Source: Aporrectodea caliginosa (lineage: Eukaryota > Annelida > Clitellata > Crassiclitellata > Lumbricidae). Taken from it: DNA of 64,000 bases. Both the position numbers and the translations under genes were made by a program. Shown one piece after another: positions 22,134-34,880 of this stretch (the stretch's first letter is position 1; every line of letters starts with the position of its first letter). Under the pieces are notes generated by a model that saw only the letters and a program-made list of their open reading frames with translations, did no database searches and was not told where the DNA came from. Where the stretch lies: NCBI GenBank assembly GCA_020284085.1, contig JACEVL010000104.1:641501-705500 (forward strand). The letters run 5' to 3'.

Positions 22134-22708
22134 AGTCGCCATCCTGCCTTTCCTCACAAAGGCCTCGGCCTCTGTAGTTCGCTACTGCGCCTGAGGAAGA
22201 CTCCCACACGGATTAGAATCGCCGCTTGCATTTGGTTTCATGTATGAATTTTTCAGAAACTTTTTATTCTAGTTAAGGTGATATTAACTTAAACTTTTTC
22301 AACTTTAATCGGACATAAATAACTCATTAGTCGTAGTGTACTGTTATTCTGGATATTGACATGATTACGGATTGTTCTAGACAGTAGACACCGACACGAT
22401 TGGAGTTACTAATTAATAACTGGTAATCACTCACAGCAGCTTAAAAATATTATAACTACTAATAAATAATCTGGAAACATATCAAAGGAGCACTGTATAT
22501 CGCTTTGAGACAAAACCGTGAGTTGCTTTCGAGATATTGAAGGTTTGCTGGTTGGAAGAGTTTGTTTAAACAGTTCAAAGACCAACCGACGAGCCTCTGT
22601 GTTTTGGTATATTTTTGAGGGACGTCGGGATGTAGAGTTGGAACTGAAAGTGGAATAATAAACAACGGATGTTTACACAAAATTTTAATCATCATAATTA
22701 CTTTAGGT
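22134..22708 (+). other. gene A 3' UTR and flank
   Basis: No other gene is seen. The sequence stays alignable with the 3' flanks of gene B (57513 onward) and of gene C on the minus strand (about 60600-61170), so duplication units extend past the coding region. Confidence 0.6.
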
Positions 22709-22820
22709 ACTACTACTACTACTGCTACTGCTACTGCTACTGCTACTGCTGATGCTGCTGCTACTGCTACTGCTACTGCTACTGCTGCTGCTACTGCTAC
22801 TGCTACTGCTACTGCTACTG

Positions 22821-22911
<91 letters not shown>

Positions 22912-22935
22912 GACTACGACTACCACTACCACTAC
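22709..22935. repeat. (CTA)n/(CTG)n trinucleotide array
   Basis: About 75 tandem CTA units, interspersed with CTG in the first half. It produces long artefactual poly-Leu, poly-Ser and poly-Val frames. Similar arrays lie downstream of gene B (58424) and in gene B (28980). Confidence 0.95.
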
Positions 22936-24385
22936 AAAAACTACTGCAGCTTAGAAGAAAGTTATACAACGGTGTATTTTATACTGAAATGAAATACTGA
23001 ACTCGCCCCTGAAATATTTAAGTTGATACGTTTAAAACTAATTCTTGCAAAACAAATAGTGCAGTGAAGTTAAACATGACATGATATAGATCATGAATCA
23101 CTAAAATATAATTTGACCTGGCTTAAATTAGATGACTTAGCATTGTATCAGGCGATTCAGTGTCGTTAAGTTAAATTGCAAACTGGGAAGATACGTGCAA
23201 CCATCAGACCAAGATCATAGGCCTATTCCTCTGATGTGACGGGTCACATGCCGTGTCGCCCACATACACGTCAGATGCTGGCTATGGAGGATATTCAGTC
23301 ATATACGGGCGGATATACTCAGAGAAAGGGTTGAATCGTGATACACCCCTCTATCACGTAATTTGATATAGAGATGATTTCGCACATGTTAGTTTAAACT
23401 GCGTCGTCATTGTCCCAAGTATGCTGGTGGTATATAATACTTGTGTACATGTGTGTCTCTATGTATGCTTGCATATATATGCATGTATGTGCGTTTATGT
23501 ATGTATGTATTGTGTATGTATGCATATATGTATGCATATGTAGAAAATATTATTACAAAATAATCCTTAACTAAGCCTGTATCACAGAAAACATTGTGGG
23601 TAAGATCATTAGTTGTTCTCACTAGCGAGGTGAATGTGCAGTTTTCTTTTAGACGGGGATAAGCGAATTGTTACAGCGATTTTTCCATATTACGACGCAG
23701 ATGGTGAAGCGCGAGTGTTTGTGCGGGGTTAGGCCTACATGTATATGCGGCGGTATGAGGTCGAATTTCTTACGAAGTACAAGCGCACATGCCCGAGGAA
23801 ACCCTTATGAAAAGTTTAGTAATATTCATTTCTTAATCCCGAGAGATTCTATAAACTGCGTTTAAAAATGTCTAGATTTCATTTCTTATTAAGACCGTCT
23901 AAGTTGGCTAGGATGCCTGTGACGTTTGATTGTATTAACTACTTACTACCCACGCTGTGCAGTAGCGGAGTTATTAATCACGATAAGTAAGCACGAAAGC
24001 GTCATATGACAATGTAGGAGGAACTCTCTTCATATGACTTTTTCGAAATTAAACAATGAGTTCATAAGGTCGAACGCTTGGGCCAAGGATTCGTTGCTGC
24101 ATACGTGCGTGTTCTGGTATGTATGTCTGAAAGTATGTTTGATATAGCCTACATGTCTGAGTGTTCGCGTGTATGTTTTAAATGTGCGCATGCATATCAA
24201 ATTTGCAGCAGACTTTATCTGCTGGTGTTCTGGTTCTATTGTTTTGCTCATGTGAGATAATTGTAGAAGATTGTCAATGCGTTCATGTTTCACATCTGTT
24301 CAGATTTACGATTAGAACAACGATCGGTTTTCATGTTCTTGTTTTACCATGTGTCATGTGAGGCAAACTGCAATTCATTGCCGAG
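22936..24385. other. intergenic, no gene seen
   Basis: AT-rich DNA with a degenerate TATG/ATGC simple repeat at about 23455-23545. The short open frames carry no recognisable domain. Confidence 0.5.
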
Positions 24386-24730
24386 TCATTCATTCATTCA
24401 TTCAGAGAACTTGAATAGCGCCCATCCAAGATAACCTACTGAACGGAGCTCCCAGCCCAACTCCGGCGATACAGAACAGTTTTCAAATTCTTGTAAAAAA
24501 TGTATGCAGAGTCTTCAGCTAGAAGAGCACGCAGATCTGAAGGAAGATTATTCCAGATGGTCGGCCCAACCACTGAGAAGGCACGAAGTTGCATCTTTGA
24601 AGTGCGTGCAGAGGCAACAGCAAGTTCGCCACGAGATGCAGAACGAAGATTTCTGCGGCCAGCCAAACTTGAGTCATGTTTCTCAACCAAAACTCCGTCG
24701 AGTGAAGAACAACGCATGGGTTTAGATTAC
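24386..24730 (-). repeat. LINE 3' end with ATTC tail
   Basis: Minus strand: RAFSVVGPTIWNNLPSDLRA, continuing to YIFYKNLKTVLY and a stop, then a 3' UTR with GGGCGCTATTCAAG and a (GAAT)n tail at 24386-24405. It is the best-preserved LINE C-terminus in the window and the reference for other tail fragments. Confidence 0.8.
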
Positions 24731-25165
24731 ATTTGCTTGTATATATACGCACGTGGAATAAGAGCCATATTAAATTGGAGACCTACATTAGACATACATA
24801 CACACGTACTTACATACGTGGGACACTGCAGCCGATTGGTTAGATTGATGCTTAATCATTAAATAGTGGCTTTTAATAATTGCTTACAAGGGCATAATAA
24901 ATGAATGTATAAATAAAAATAAATAAGCTTATATAATGAAAAAGTGGTTAAGAAAGCGGTTATTTTTAGGTGTAGTTCAGTTCCAATTATTTTTAGGTTT
25001 AGTTCAATTCCAACTAAGCATTTAATTTTTTGTCAGGAATGTTGCAAAATCGCATTCTGGAAGAATAAAAATATTGAGGACTATTTCAGTATTCGAGTCT
25101 GTTTGTATAATTCCTATGAACAATAACATATACATGAGTTATGCGCAACTTTCATACGTACATAA

Positions 25166-25222
<57 letters not shown>

Positions 25223-26746
25223 GCAGGAACTCCTACTCATAGACATGTAGGTACTCATGATGTGTGAGTATATGCATGTATATGTGCGTATGTTGTGCAT
25301 TTATAGATATAAAATGCCACTTCATGTAACGATTTAATCCCTTCACAAAAGCAATGCACGCATGACAAACTTACCCAAACAGGCGCTTTTAGTAACTGTG
25401 ACCGAGAGGACAGTTTGAAAACGTTTGCTGCAAACAGTCAAAACCATCTGCACATAAGTCAATGGTACATTGCTTCGTGAGATTGTTCCAACATCAATGC
25501 CTAGCTAGAATTGTACTGGACTACTGGTCAGTTTTATTATGCATGCACTGTTGTCTGTAATTTTCCACCTACTTATCGTTACAAGTATATAATAAAAAAA
25601 ATTATTATACACGAATGACCTTAAGTAAGACAATGAAATCTTTATTAACTGATCAGGCATTTAAATTACTAACGATTGTCGTTTATAAAGCATGAAACCA
25701 CCAATCTTCGTCTGTCCCGGCCGAAATTAATTGCACTGCCCCCACTATAGACTGACGAGCCACGCGGTTTCTAGGCCTGCGACTACCATTGGCTTTCTAT
25801 AAAAGATAATTGCTTGAAGCCCCTCGTGCGTAGCCTCAACACCCCAGCTTACGTTAACAATAGTGCATCCAAACCCGATTATAATTTTCGAGTAGTTTCG
25901 AACTTCTGTAGTTCTGCATCCGGATGCGCCTATATATACGGGAGAGTTGACCTGCAGAGTAATAAGTCTACACATCACAAGGCTTGTTGGATAGAGATCA
26001 TACGTGATGTAATGAAGACTTGATAAGTGTTGTTAAAAACTAGTTGTTCAAAACTAGTTGTTCAACTATTTACTGGAAACATATTCCTTGCGTTGCAGAA
26101 ACGGCGATTTGCGCGAAGTTTACTTAAATCGTTGATTGATATTGAGTAGAAACAATAGGAAGGTAAAAGTCGGAAAAGTTGCTTTCAAAGGCACAGTCAA
26201 CGATGTGGACCCTGCTTCAGTTGACGGTGTTTTTCGTTTTCATGATGCATCAAGTCGCATCCGCCCAAAACGGTTAGAGTTATTTACTTTTAAAACATCT
26301 CTGCGACACTTAACTGAGAGATTTCCGACAGAAAAGTAATTGAAGTAGGCCTAATGCCCACCATGCCAAGCGATTTATACGATCAGGCAAGATGAAATAC
26401 AATGCTAGCGCCATTTCAGGAATAATCTGAAACCAGTATTATTTCAATGTACAGAAAAGGTTGCTATTTGACCAACGGCGCTTTAGATGAATTCAACGAC
26501 ACAGCTTTTGATGAAGGTGTCAGTTTTCCAAACCAGCCATATATTTTACTTGGGACCCTGGCCCTACGTTACATTCCTCCGTGCCCCAGATTCAGATTTC
26601 TTGACTTTCTAAGCCTAACAATTGCTTCCAACAAATTAAATGAAATTGTAAAATTAAATTTAATCAACACTTACTACACCCAATGACATCTTAGACCGTA
26701 GATGTAACTCACTCATGCAAAGCTGATGTCTGTGCGTCCACTGTAG
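24731..26746. other. intergenic/5' region of gene B, no exon recognised
   Basis: Holds a SINE-tail fragment (about 24818-24900) and a (TA)n tract (25171-25221). No signal-peptide exon for gene B could be identified. Small open frames at 25814, 26136 and 26447 show no motif. Confidence 0.45.
25171..25221. repeat. (TA)n microsatellite
   Basis: About 25 uninterrupted TA units. Confidence 0.95.
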
Positions 26747-26940
26747 ACTGTGGCAACACTTCGTTCTCTGGGAGTGAGGGCGTCGTTTCATCTCCGAACT
26801 TTCCTCTTCGGTACCCAGACAGCTTGCGCTGCACATACTCCATCGATGTTGGTCGCAATAACTCTATTCTACTCAAGTTTCTCAACTTTGATTTGGAGTC
26901 GCCGATTAATGGTGACCAATGCACGCGCGACTGGCTAATG
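26747..26940 (+). CDS. gene B exon: CUB epsilon-1, N-terminal half
   Basis: Encodes DCGNTSFSGSEGVVSSPNF...SLRCTYSIDVGRNNSILLKF..FDLES...DQCTRDWLM. A canonical CUB first half (SPNFPLRYP, FDLE, C-x2-DWL). First recognised exon of gene B. Acceptor CTGTAG, donor GTGCGT. Confidence 0.87.
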
Positions 26941-27282
26941 GTGCGTAGAAGCTATGACTACTGTCTCTTCGTCAATTTACATATATAAATTAAACTTATC
27001 GTTGCTTGTTAACAAATAAATGCAGATTGTTTGCCAATAGGCCTAAATGTAAAATATAAATTGTATAGAAATTAATCAATTTTAAAAGTTAATTGTTTAT
27101 AAATAAAATGCTCATCTGAAACCAATTAATGTAAATTCACAGGTAATGTGCTAAAAGTATTCAAATAAATGTACACCGAGTAAAGAGAAAATGTAAGGAT
27201 GTACGTTTTTGTAAACAATTAGCACCTTAGACCTGTTTTTGTCAACAATTGACATTTTATTTTGAATTGTTAACACGCTTAG

Positions 27283-27454
27283 ATAAGGTGCAACGAAACG
27301 GATGATGAGAACCTGGATTTTGAGAAGAGATACTGTGGCACATCTCCTCCCAGGACGTCGTTGCGGTTCTTCAATTGTCCCGTTGTTGAGCTGAAGTTCT
27401 TCGCAGACTCTTCCGTTAACGGGGGAGGATTTTCGATAGAGTACAGAGTGCTGG
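27283..27454 (+). CDS. gene B exon: CUB epsilon-1, C-terminal half
   Basis: Encodes IRCNETDDENLDFEKRYCGT...LRFFNCPVVELKFFADSSV..GGFSIEYRVLG. Cysteines IRC, RYC and FNC. Acceptor CTTAG, phase-1 end before GTTTGT. Confidence 0.86.
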
Positions 27455-28152
27455 GTTTGTTTAATAAATTCTCTTTTTCATTTATGTCGATTGGGTTTTG
27501 GGTTCCTGTTCTTCCTCCTCCTTGTATGCATTGCGAATTTTCTACTGGCGCATGGTATGCCTAGACAGATCCTATTTGAAGTGGCGTGCGTCACAACGGT
27601 GGCCCGGCTTATGGATGTGTCTCCGGCCTAGTGGGGGTTCATTAGCGGAGGAGAGCGCGACCGCATGGAGAAGTTATGAGACAGTTTCTGCAAAGGTCAA
27701 ATAATTGTTAGCATTGCCTTTCTTGAGTTCTGAGGGATCTAAGCAGAAGCTTGTAAAGAGCTATTTGCCTTTCGTCTGTACTATCCATGTCTGCTTTGTT
27801 TCGTAGCACAGCATAAAATAATGTCGAGGTATAAAATGTACGTGTCGCCTAAGTTCTCGTCTTGACAGCGCGGAATCACTTGGTTTTGAGTCACCCATGA
27901 TAGTCACCTATTAAAGTTTACATTATTTCTGTCATCGTTCATACTACTGAAGCTATAGAATCCAGCAGTCTTCCAAATGTACACTTTTGTAATAATTATT
28001 ATGAAGTGTATCTGATTATTAAATTTTAACTCGAGAGGAAATGGTACGTGCACCATTACAGCAAAGATGATGCTGTTACCAATTAAGTATTTCGCTCTGC
28101 CACGTTGTTTACTCTATGTAACCTGGTTTATACGTTTTATTTGTGTTTGCAG
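27455..28152 (+). other. gene B intron, nothing recognised
   Basis: No repeat or gene identified. The open frame at 27498-27704 has no domain. Confidence 0.5.
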
Positions 28153-28182
28153 AGAATGCAACCTCTGCGGATGATGTCACCG
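28153..28182 (+). CDS. gene B exon: short linker 1
   Basis: A 30-nt symmetric exon encoding ENATSADDVTG across junctions. Homologue of the linkers at 8075 and 39668, with sequon NAT. Flanked by GCAG and GTAAGA. Confidence 0.7.
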
Positions 28183-28459
28183 GTAAGATTTCATTATTTT
28201 ATAGTTACCCACCGCATTGAAGTAGCGCCTGTCATGTTTGGAAAATGGTAATGAGCAGCTATTGTCTCCTCTGTCTCATGCGAATTAGATTGTCACTTGA
28301 AAGACATCGGGCTTCAGCGCTACGATTAACAAATGGTACAGGAACGATTTTGAAAGAACGATTATGACTGAGAGTTTAGCCACAATTCCATTGCAAATCA
28401 GTTAAAATTCAAATAAACTTCAATCACAGTGCGTTTAGAAATGCAACGACACGTGTAGG

Positions 28460-28815
28460 CATAATATGTGCTATTTGGGATGACTCCATCATGGATGGAG
28501 AAAAAGACTAATGATTGGGTACGCATGGATATCGGAATTGAGAAGGAAGAGACACTACAACAAACAGTGCTAAGATCAAAGTTGAGGTTCTTTGGACATG
28601 TCATGCGATCAGATGGATTGGAAAAGGAAATGATGTTAGCATATGGAGAGGGAAGGAGAATACAAGGAAGACCAAGGAAAAAGTGGATGGATGAGATACA
28701 TGATACAACTGGAATGAATTTGGCAGAACTGAGAGATGCGACGGCGGACAGAAGGAAATGGAGAGGCTTGATCAGGACAGTCGCTAGAGTTCAAAGAACT
28801 GACAGCACAAGGTGA
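28460..28815 (+). pseudogene. LINE endonuclease/RT C-terminal fragment
   Basis: Encodes LRSKLRFFGHVMRSDGLEKE, continuing with GEGRRIQGRPRKKWMDEI and DRRKWRGLI. This is the conserved C-terminal region of RTE/CR1-type invertebrate retrotransposon polyproteins (RKLRYFGHVxR...GRPRxxWxDDI). Intronic and 5'-truncated. Confidence 0.8.
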
Positions 28816-28979
28816 CAAGGTGAGAGTCATGAGATATGAAGTATACAAGAATCCTGCAACAGATTGCAACCACAGCAGGAATGGAAATCAACTGTTTGCA
28901 TTCATTCAAACCAAATGCGATTCCGGATCTATGGCTATAATATTAATTATCTACAATGATGTCACTGTTACAACTGCTA

Positions 28980-29280
<301 letters not shown>

Positions 29281-29797
29281 AATAATAATAATAATAAGAA
29301 TAATAATAATTCTAATTCTAATTATGATAATAATAAGTGTAATGTTTATTTCATTTTCATTCTGTCTTCTACTATAATTGTTATTGCGTTTTTGGAAATG
29401 AAGAAGCTTTGAATTTGCCATGGGTCATTTAGGGTTCTTCAAGTTACATGGACGTCATTTAATTTTTCAGGGGGCCAAAAAATCAGGGTGGAACTTGGCC
29501 ACTTTGTTAAGTGTTGGGTTTAGTCTACATGTGCACAACTGCAAGCTATAGAGTTGCAATATATGTCCACGTTGTCACTTAATATAGATAAGTTTTTGAT
29601 GGATTTATTTATTCTGTTAGAAATGCACTGAAAAGTCTGACATACATAAATGTAGTTGCTTTTCCCTTCAAATTCGGGGACAAATGCCCAACGTCCCCGC
29701 CCCCCACCCCCGATGAAGTTCCTGTCAAGTTACAGAAAATCGCACACAGATTTCACACATGGGTGAAGCTAGCATTTCTGTTCCTTTTCATATCTAG

Positions 29798-29994
29798 ACT
29801 GTGGCGATACGCTATTCACCAGTTCTTCGGGATCCATCCGCTTACCAGAAAATCCGACTGACTATTTGGCGAGAGTCAACTGCACCTACACGATTTCGAC
29901 AAATTACACAAGCACGTTCTCTCTCGATGTCTTATCCTTTCAACAGCCGCAGCTGTTGGATTCATTAGCAGACTGCAGCAAAGATCGTATTATG
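29798..29994 (+). CDS. gene B exon: CUB alpha-prime, N-terminal half
   Basis: Encodes DCGDTLFTSSSGSIRLPENP...VNCTYTISTNYTSTFSLDV...LADCSKDRIM. The first alpha-type domain of the array, more diverged than the later copies. Acceptor ATCTAG, donor GTATGC. Confidence 0.86.
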
Positions 29995-30448
29995 GTATGC
30001 GTATTCAGTGCATACAGAATATTTAATTCTGATGATCAATTTAACGTCTTTTGGAGATACATGGTTCTAGATTTAATATGAATAACACTTGCATCCAGTG
30101 GGTCCGCCACAGACGTTGACTCCTGTTACCTTTTGCTTAGGCTGGCCACTTTAGGAAAACGACCGTGTTATCGTTCGATGTGACTTCATTCACAACGGAG
30201 GACGTTGTTAACCTCGACTGTGTTCCCTGCTTCTTCCAAATACATCATGTCTAAGTCGTTCTGTGAATTTTATCTATCAGGTTCACTCTGTCACGCTCAG
30301 GCGCTTGGACTATTGCAATGCAGTCCTAGGAAGCTTTCTTAATACCGGATACGTCAATTAGAATTCGCTCTTAGCTGTACGCCCCAAATTATTGATGCCA
30401 CAATGTAGAAGTAGCCTACTCGCATATATTGATACAGCAATACAGCAT

Positions 30449-32301
30449 TAGGGTGGTTCACAGATGCATGGTCAAAAACCTTGCAACCTGCAACCAGGGC
30501 ACCCTCTCAGTTTGTTAGACCATTCAATAGTATTATTTCGATCAGCTTTTAATTTTCTCAATTTGCCTGTACCGATAAAAAGACACTAATTGTGGAAATG
30601 AATGCGTCGAGCATAATTCCCGTACGAAGTATTTTATTTTCGACAAATATATTACTGTAATGACAACACTTGTGATCAGTTAGGTGTCTATAAAACAGTA
30701 AGTTTGAAGCATTGGGTCAAAAATTTAAAAAACACATCGTTCTAACCACGAATGTCGATTGTTCCGGTTTTATGACTTCAACACTCGCAACAGTCTTAGA
30801 GTTAGAAACTGCAAGCACTGCGTCAACAAGAGACTTCTTTGTTGTTTTGAGGCAAATAGCATTCCTATTCGCCACGACCACACTTCTCATTATTGGTGAG
30901 GCAAGAATAATTCACACACCTCCTCTCTACCTTCAGTAGCGTGGGAAAGCATCATATTCAGGTGTGACAGCAGGTGTGTCACTGTTTTCACCTAGCGCCT
31001 TTCACCAGGCTTTGCAGTTACTCTGTGAACAATATTCACCTTATCTGTTACTGGAAGTTGGTTTGAGAACAGTGCCAGACCTACAGCCTCATCTGAACGG
31101 TACCACTAGTGGTTTCTAGGGCCTTCCTGGCAGCAACGCTGATCTCGGGGTCAACTGACTCGTGTTTTCCTAGAGTAATACAAAGTGACAGATCTTGTCC
31201 ACGATCTTCAGCAGCAAGGGAGGCTTTTGTCCATGCTTTTGTGTAAAGAAGGACAACAAAGCTGCACATGAATCTGAGTTTCTTTCTTCTTCGTTAGATT
31301 GAATACACCACGTAGAGATCACGAAAAGGGTAGATTTTGATGGCATACAGTAACTTGGCCATCCAACTTGCGTGGTGAATTGGCACAAGGCTCTCCAGTG
31401 AATTATTGAAGGCTAACTTCCAAGACAACCACTTTCAGCTCAATGAGTTCTTGACCTCTTATGTCTGAATCTGATTTTCTTTCAGTTAACTTCTTGAGAA
31501 AACTGAGTGCTGTTTCATTATAGGGTTCAGTGTCGGATATGACATTCAGTCCTGTATCACACTTTCCCAAGCAGCTTTATATGTCTGGAAGATTGGAATA
31601 TGTGATGAATTAGATGGACCGCAGCACAAGGTGAATACTTTAGCTAAAATCATCACATGGTGACGGCAGGCCAACCACAGGAGCTCTCGACATATCTTGT
31701 CTTCCAGCAGAACGCACACTCCGTTGAAGAACTCAGTGTTGACAGATATCAAAGCTCAGGGTTTGAACCTTGACAGAGAGTTTCCACAACTCCAGAAGAT
31801 TATGAATGGCCATGGATTCATTGTATCCTGCCCACAGGCTAATTTCGGCACACCGAAAAGTTAAAGTGTTAAATATGAGCTCTTATATTTCATTGGCAAA
31901 TGGTAAATTCGAAAATTCACTTATGAAAACATGTCTGCCAAAAACACAAAAAGTAGACACCATGACCTTCAGCAAGAACTTTACACTCTGTTCAAAATAC
32001 CAGTAAGTAAGTAAGTAAGTAAGTAAAGTAAAGTAAGTAAGTAAGTAATTAAGTTAGTATAACACAACAGAAACTATTTGAAGCTCATATCCATGACAAA
32101 TGTTGAGATGTTGACCAAGTTACACGGCATCAAGATTTACCGCTAATGCTACTATATGGTAATATTTCTATGTAATTGAGCACCATCTTCCAGATGGAAT
32201 AAGATGCTGAAATGTTTTCTCAATAATACTATTGACAGGTCTAACAAACTGAGAGGGTGCCTTGGTTTCTAGCTTGAATTTGGTTTTTGTGAACCACCCT
32301 A
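30449..32301 (-). mobile_element. DNA transposon (element 2), 1,853 bp, intronic
   Basis: Begins TAGGGTGGTTCACA and ends with its inverse TGTGAACCACCCTA. The two ends also share CACCCTCTCAGTTTGTTAGA and CAATAGTATTATT farther in. A perfect 9-bp target duplication ATACAGCAT flanks it (30440-30448 and 32302-32310). It carries remnants of a minus-strand transposase and an internal (GTAA)n tract at 31984-32050. It sits in the intron of CUB alpha-prime of gene B. A 9-bp duplication is typical of Mutator-like elements, but some other superfamilies give 8-9 bp. Confidence 0.9.
31290..31752 (-). pseudogene. transposase remnant of element 2
   Basis: The minus strand has NGVCVLLEDKICRELLWLAC followed by RHHVM and AKVFTLCCGPSNS, homologous to the region around CRHHVSEIMLEKVF of element 1, and a second fragment HHASWMAKLLYAIKI homologous to HRARWMARAIYSLK. 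C-R-H-H is the C-x2-H motif. The frame is broken by stops and indels. Confidence 0.75.
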
Positions 32302-32548
32302 ATACAGCATGTTGTCTACCTGCCGAGGTAAAATTATATTTCGCAATCCTGGCGTTTGAAACAACGGCAAAACTCCAATGAACTTCCAGGTATTTTCTGC
32401 TTTCTTGTCTTATGTCTGCCTGAACCTATTCTACTCTCTCCCTCTCTCTATTTCTTCCTCTCTTCCTCTCGAGTTGCTATTTCACTTCACTGCACTACAC
32501 ATAGTAAATGCATGCAAAGTGTACCTTCTTGCTTGTCTTTCGTTGTAG

Positions 32549-32747
32549 GTCGGCTGCGTATTGGACGGAGAGACGGAACTGAATCCGAACACAAGCAAGA
32601 CATACTGTCGCCGTTCATCAGATGAAATTCCTTCGCAGCCGGGTCATCTTGTATTCTTCAACTGTAGCATGGTCAAGATATCTATTCACTCATCTGATTA
32701 CAACTACCGAGGACAAGGCAGCATACCGTTTACAGTTGTCGCCTATG
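32549..32747 (+). CDS. gene B exon: CUB alpha-prime, C-terminal half
   Basis: Encodes VGCVLDGETELNPNTSKTYC...VFFNCSMVKISIHSSDYNYRG...FTVVAYG. Cysteines GCV, TYC and FNC. Acceptor TTGTAG, donor GTATGA. Confidence 0.87.
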
Positions 32748-33417
32748 GTATGACCCGCCTACTGCGTGTATACCGTATTATCTTCCTCTTTCGGTTCTCT
32801 GCCCTCAGTCAGGTTCATTGTCCAACGACGCCATTCTTCGCGATTTTGAGCCTCTTTCTTCATTTTACTGTAGCCGTTTTTCTCCCTCCAGCAGCATCAT
32901 TCTTGGTCTTCCTCTTGTCTTTTTCCCTTCCATTGTCAGTAGAGAGTCTCACCCTCATGACGTGACCCATTCATTTCCGTTCATTGACGTTCTCTTATTG
33001 TCTTTATCACTGATCTTTCATCTCTTACCATTTTTTAATTATTACAGGTATTGAAAACAAGCAGAAGTGCCAATCACTAAGAAATGTAATTATGCTAGTC
33101 ATCTTAGTTTGATGGCCTTATATACTGTCGTCTTTCTGGTTAATAATTGAAACAAACTTCAAGTTCTGATATTCTTCTCTAAAAATAATAGTGGTTCATT
33201 AAATATCAGTAGAATTTCTATAACAAAATCAATATAATTTTCGTTACAATTTCTGTCGGGTTGAAGCAAAGTCTCTTCCATCTGAGTTTTGAGCTGGAAA
33301 ATGGAATTAAACTCATGGACATTGTCTGTTGTTATCTTTGCGGGTTTTGGTGCTAACGATTATGATTACGTTAAGACTTTGATCAGCAGAAGGTATGCTA
33401 TTTCATATGTTTTCCAG

Positions 33418-33626
33418 ATAAAGAATGTGGCTTCACATCTTTCACTGGTCCAACTGGCATCGTAACCTCTCCCCGATTCCCTCTCATCTATCAACACAGA
33501 TTAAACTGCATCTACTCTATCGATATTGATCGAACGAAAACAGTTTCCCTTGATTTCCTTTCATTCACGCTAGAGGGAACGTCGATTCCTTCAGCGATGG
33601 ATTCGTGTTGTTGTGATTGGATAACG
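33418..33626 (+). CDS. gene B exon: CUB gamma-prime, N-terminal half
   Basis: Encodes DKECGFTSFTGPTGIVTSPR...RLNCIYSIDIDRTKTVSLDF..FTLEGTS...DSCCCDWIT. It reads CCC at the third-Cys position, two extra cysteines beyond the usual one. Acceptor TTCCAG, donor GTTAGT. Confidence 0.87.
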
Positions 33627-34104
33627 GTTAGTCTTTTAAAATGTTATTTATTGCTGGGTATTTAAGTGTCTGAATGCATTGAGTAGCTTAATAAAATAAT
33701 GTCAGTACGCATTCAACGCAGACGTTAAATAATGAATATAATTGCTTAATTCGACTTACTTACGTGGTCATCAATTCTACGATCATTTCCTGGTCGCATT
33801 AGTAAGTAAAACAACGAATTTAGAAATGATTGAATAACGCTGAAACAACTAAGCCTAATCATAAAGACCCATCCAGCGAGTCAATCAATGCGCCCACTAA
33901 TTAAAACAGCTAATTATACCCTTATTATGAAATCATGGTCTTCCTTTTTGAGATGACCTGCTATGCCTGGAGAGGTCGTGGGACGAGGCCGAGGGGCTGA
34001 CGGTGGACAGAGCCTTGCGAAGGAGATGCGTTGCAGCCCTGCACGGGAAGACCTGAGTATTCAAAGTAAGCTCTAGATTTTAAATTTCTGCTTTGTTTCC
34101 ACAG

Positions 34105-34288
34105 ATAAGCTGTTTATCTGACGAGTCTGTGCCAGCATACTATCCTTATCAGGACAGAAAATACTGCGGAACAAAAAAGTCGATGACGTTAAGCTACACA
34201 AATTGTGATTCTCTGACACTAAACTTCGTCACTGACTCTTCCGTCACATATGGAGGATTTCAACTGCGGTATACAATAACATCTTCAG
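34105..34288 (+). CDS. gene B exon: CUB gamma-prime, C-terminal half, GC donor
   Basis: Encodes ISCLSDESVPAYYPYQDRKY, then CGTKKSMTLSY, TNCDSLTLNF and GGFQLRYTITSSG. The phase-1 end falls before GCAAGT, a strong noncanonical GC donor. The related exon ending at 36751 uses GTAAGT at the same place. Confidence 0.84.
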
Positions 34289-34856
34289 GCAAGTGTCCAG
34301 TTTTTTAAAAGAAAGTTTGTTATTTGTCACTTATCCATCGCTTTATTCACCCACCAATAGCATACACAGCATCCAAGTGCATCCATTCATCCAACCACTC
34401 GAGCATCTATAACTAAGTTAAAATTGGGTTAAATACATTTTTATTTTATGAAAGTTACGGACAACAGGAAACAGTATAGAGCAGTTGGCAAAATAGTAAT
34501 ATGTTTACCTAAGTTAGAGTTTGTTTGTCTGTTCCTCAGTTCTTCTCTTTCTCCTGCATCGTGCTGTTGTTTTAGATTCGTCTATCTGCTCCGATCCTCA
34601 GCTAGCCAGTGTCCTTATCTATCTGAAAGTCAGTCTAGCAAATCCAATATATCTACAAAACTTTGGATGCTTGTCTGTCATTGAGCGCGCGTGTGTATGA
34701 GTGCAAATTCACTGAGAAATGTTTCCAACGGTCTTTTATGCATGTTTCTTGTTTTCATAATGAATGTACCCCGGAACTTTGTGCATGAGTATAGTTTGCT
34801 TGCCTGGGTTAATATTTTTCTCAAAGCTACTCTATTACATCTTATGCCTGTTACAG

Positions 34857-34880
34857 GAGATGCAACGCCTTCTACGCCAG
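34857..34880 (+). CDS. gene B exon: short linker 2
   Basis: A 24-nt (1-1) exon encoding GDATPSTPG across junctions, a Thr/Pro/Ser spacer. It is predicted from splice sites (TTACAG, GTATGT), phase and similarity of position to the other linkers. The small size limits certainty. Confidence 0.5.

Noticed and set aside
22459..23000. Poly-Val, poly-Ser and poly-Leu frames
   Set aside because: Products of the CTA/CTG microsatellite. The same applies at 29026-29421 and 58395-58703.
24500..24862. Plus-strand frames over the LINE fragment
   Set aside because: Shadow frames. The meaningful reading is the minus-strand reverse-transcriptase C-terminus.
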